64,000 nucleotides of DNA from Limanda limanda (taxonomy: Eukaryota > Chordata > Actinopteri > Pleuronectiformes > Pleuronectidae): positions 4,445,507 to 4,509,506 of the forward strand of contig NC_083647.1 in the NCBI RefSeq assembly GCF_963576545.1, read 5' to 3'. Positions 63,189-64,000 of this stretch are shown in pieces. How positions within the stretch are numbered: the stretch's first letter is position 1; the number at the start of each line of letters is the position of its first letter. Made by a program: the position numbers and the translations under genes. The notes under the pieces were generated by a model that was not told where the DNA came from, did no database searches, and saw only the letters and a list, made by a program, of their open reading frames with translations.

Positions 63189-63360
63189 CTGAGAGTTGGC
63201 TCCAGGTGCCAAGTGTTGCACATGAACTCCCTCCAGTCCACGGTGGTGTAGTTAATGCCGTCGTCCTTGTCCTTGTCTCCGGAGCTTGAGCTCTCGTCGT
63301 GCAGGGCTGTCGGGCTCTTCTGACCCGGCCGAGTCGCAAACATCCGTGGGGCAAACAGAG
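63189..63360 (-). CDS. Penultimate exon of the same unrecognised protein
   Basis: Exon of 172 bases between acceptor TTGTGTTCTCAG and donor CTCAG|GTCAGC. It encodes LFAPRMFATRPGQKSP, then a serine- and aspartate-rich low-complexity stretch (DESSSSGDKDKDDG), then INYTTVDWREFMCNTWHLEP and TLR. It starts one base into a codon and ends two bases into the arginine codon completed by the terminal exon. Intron length between the two is 1800 bp. Upstream exons must lie beyond 64000. The acidic linker followed by an aromatic-rich block suggests a disordered segment leading into a small folded domain; this is inference. Confidence 0.78.
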
Positions 63361-64000
63361 CTGAGAACACAAACGATAAGACTTTTGCATCAAATCCTCC
63401 ACTAGAGTGAAGCCCTGCCCCAGGTCGGTACCCACAGTGAGAAACATCCTGTGATGGGTAAACATTTTATAAATGTAGCGTTTGAGAGCTGAAGAAATTA
63501 AAATGATGAATTGCAGAACATCTAAAGCAGCTCATATGAAACCTAGTTAGATTTATTTGATTGTAAAAGCCTATGACATCACCTTTGACCACTTCACTTC
63601 CACTCAAATAGCCGTCAGTACCAGCACTGAACGAGCTAGAACATTAAAACAGATCATAAAGACAGAAATAGCCAGGGGTGAACTCAGTGTCTTTGCCAGA
63701 TTAGCATCTGATAGCAGCGAGCTGAGGAAACACGTTGACAGATGCAGGTGCTGCGACATGTCACAGAAGCTTTTCCAAGAACACAACTCATCCAGGTGAC
63801 AGGTCGGGTCACAGGTCATACGTTTACGGTTCCGAGTGGATCTGGATTTTTACTCGGAGATAATAGTGGGTAATGGGTTGGGCCCAGTGTAGGACTCTGG
63901 TCTCACATTTTTCTCTAACAAGACAAATATATTCTTCAACCAAATGCAGAGGTCAATCACAATGGGTATTCATTCTCAGACTCTTTCTCCAACCAAAATA
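63361..64000 (-). other. Upstream intron of the unrecognised gene (partial)
   Basis: Sequence 5' of the penultimate exon. I find no further exon with matching phase; overlapping short open frames at 63.56-63.82 kb on both strands lack splice sites that fit. Confidence 0.5.

Overview
This is vertebrate nuclear DNA, almost certainly from a ray-finned (teleost) fish. It has long introns with GT/AG splice sites, one CpG-island promoter, many dinucleotide microsatellites, and interspersed repeats that I recognise as fish-typical: L2-type LINE remnants, LINE 3' tails ending in an AATAAA-like signal, and small inverted-terminal elements with TTAA ends. Nothing here suggests a bacterial or viral genome. 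Most short open frames are chance or repeat-derived.

The main gene is the 5' part of sntg2 (gamma-2 syntrophin) on the minus strand. Eight coding exons run from a CpG-island promoter near 43.6-44.0 kb down to 10.4 kb. They join with compatible phases into an open frame of 195 codons. This covers an N-terminal leader, the first half of a split PH domain, a complete PDZ domain and the linker after it. Exons 2-4 are packed into 459 bp; intron 1 is about 25.7 kb. The rest of the gene (second half of PH1, PH2, syntrophin-unique region) must lie beyond position 1, because I found no further exon in 1-10420.

Upstream of sntg2, roughly 44.0-60.2 kb, is intergenic DNA made largely of repeats and long CA/TG arrays, with one CpG-rich patch near 58.4-58.7 kb. 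From 60.2 kb to the window end is the 3' end of a second minus-strand gene. A penultimate exon (63189-63360) and a terminal coding exon (61172-61388) join in phase and encode the last 128 residues of a protein I do not recognise. Its 5' exons lie beyond 64000.

The two genes are in tandem on the same strand. Syntrophins are cytoplasmic scaffold proteins of the dystrophin complex; nothing in the sequence links the second gene functionally to sntg2. I see no RNA genes, CRISPR arrays or convincing plus-strand protein-coding genes.
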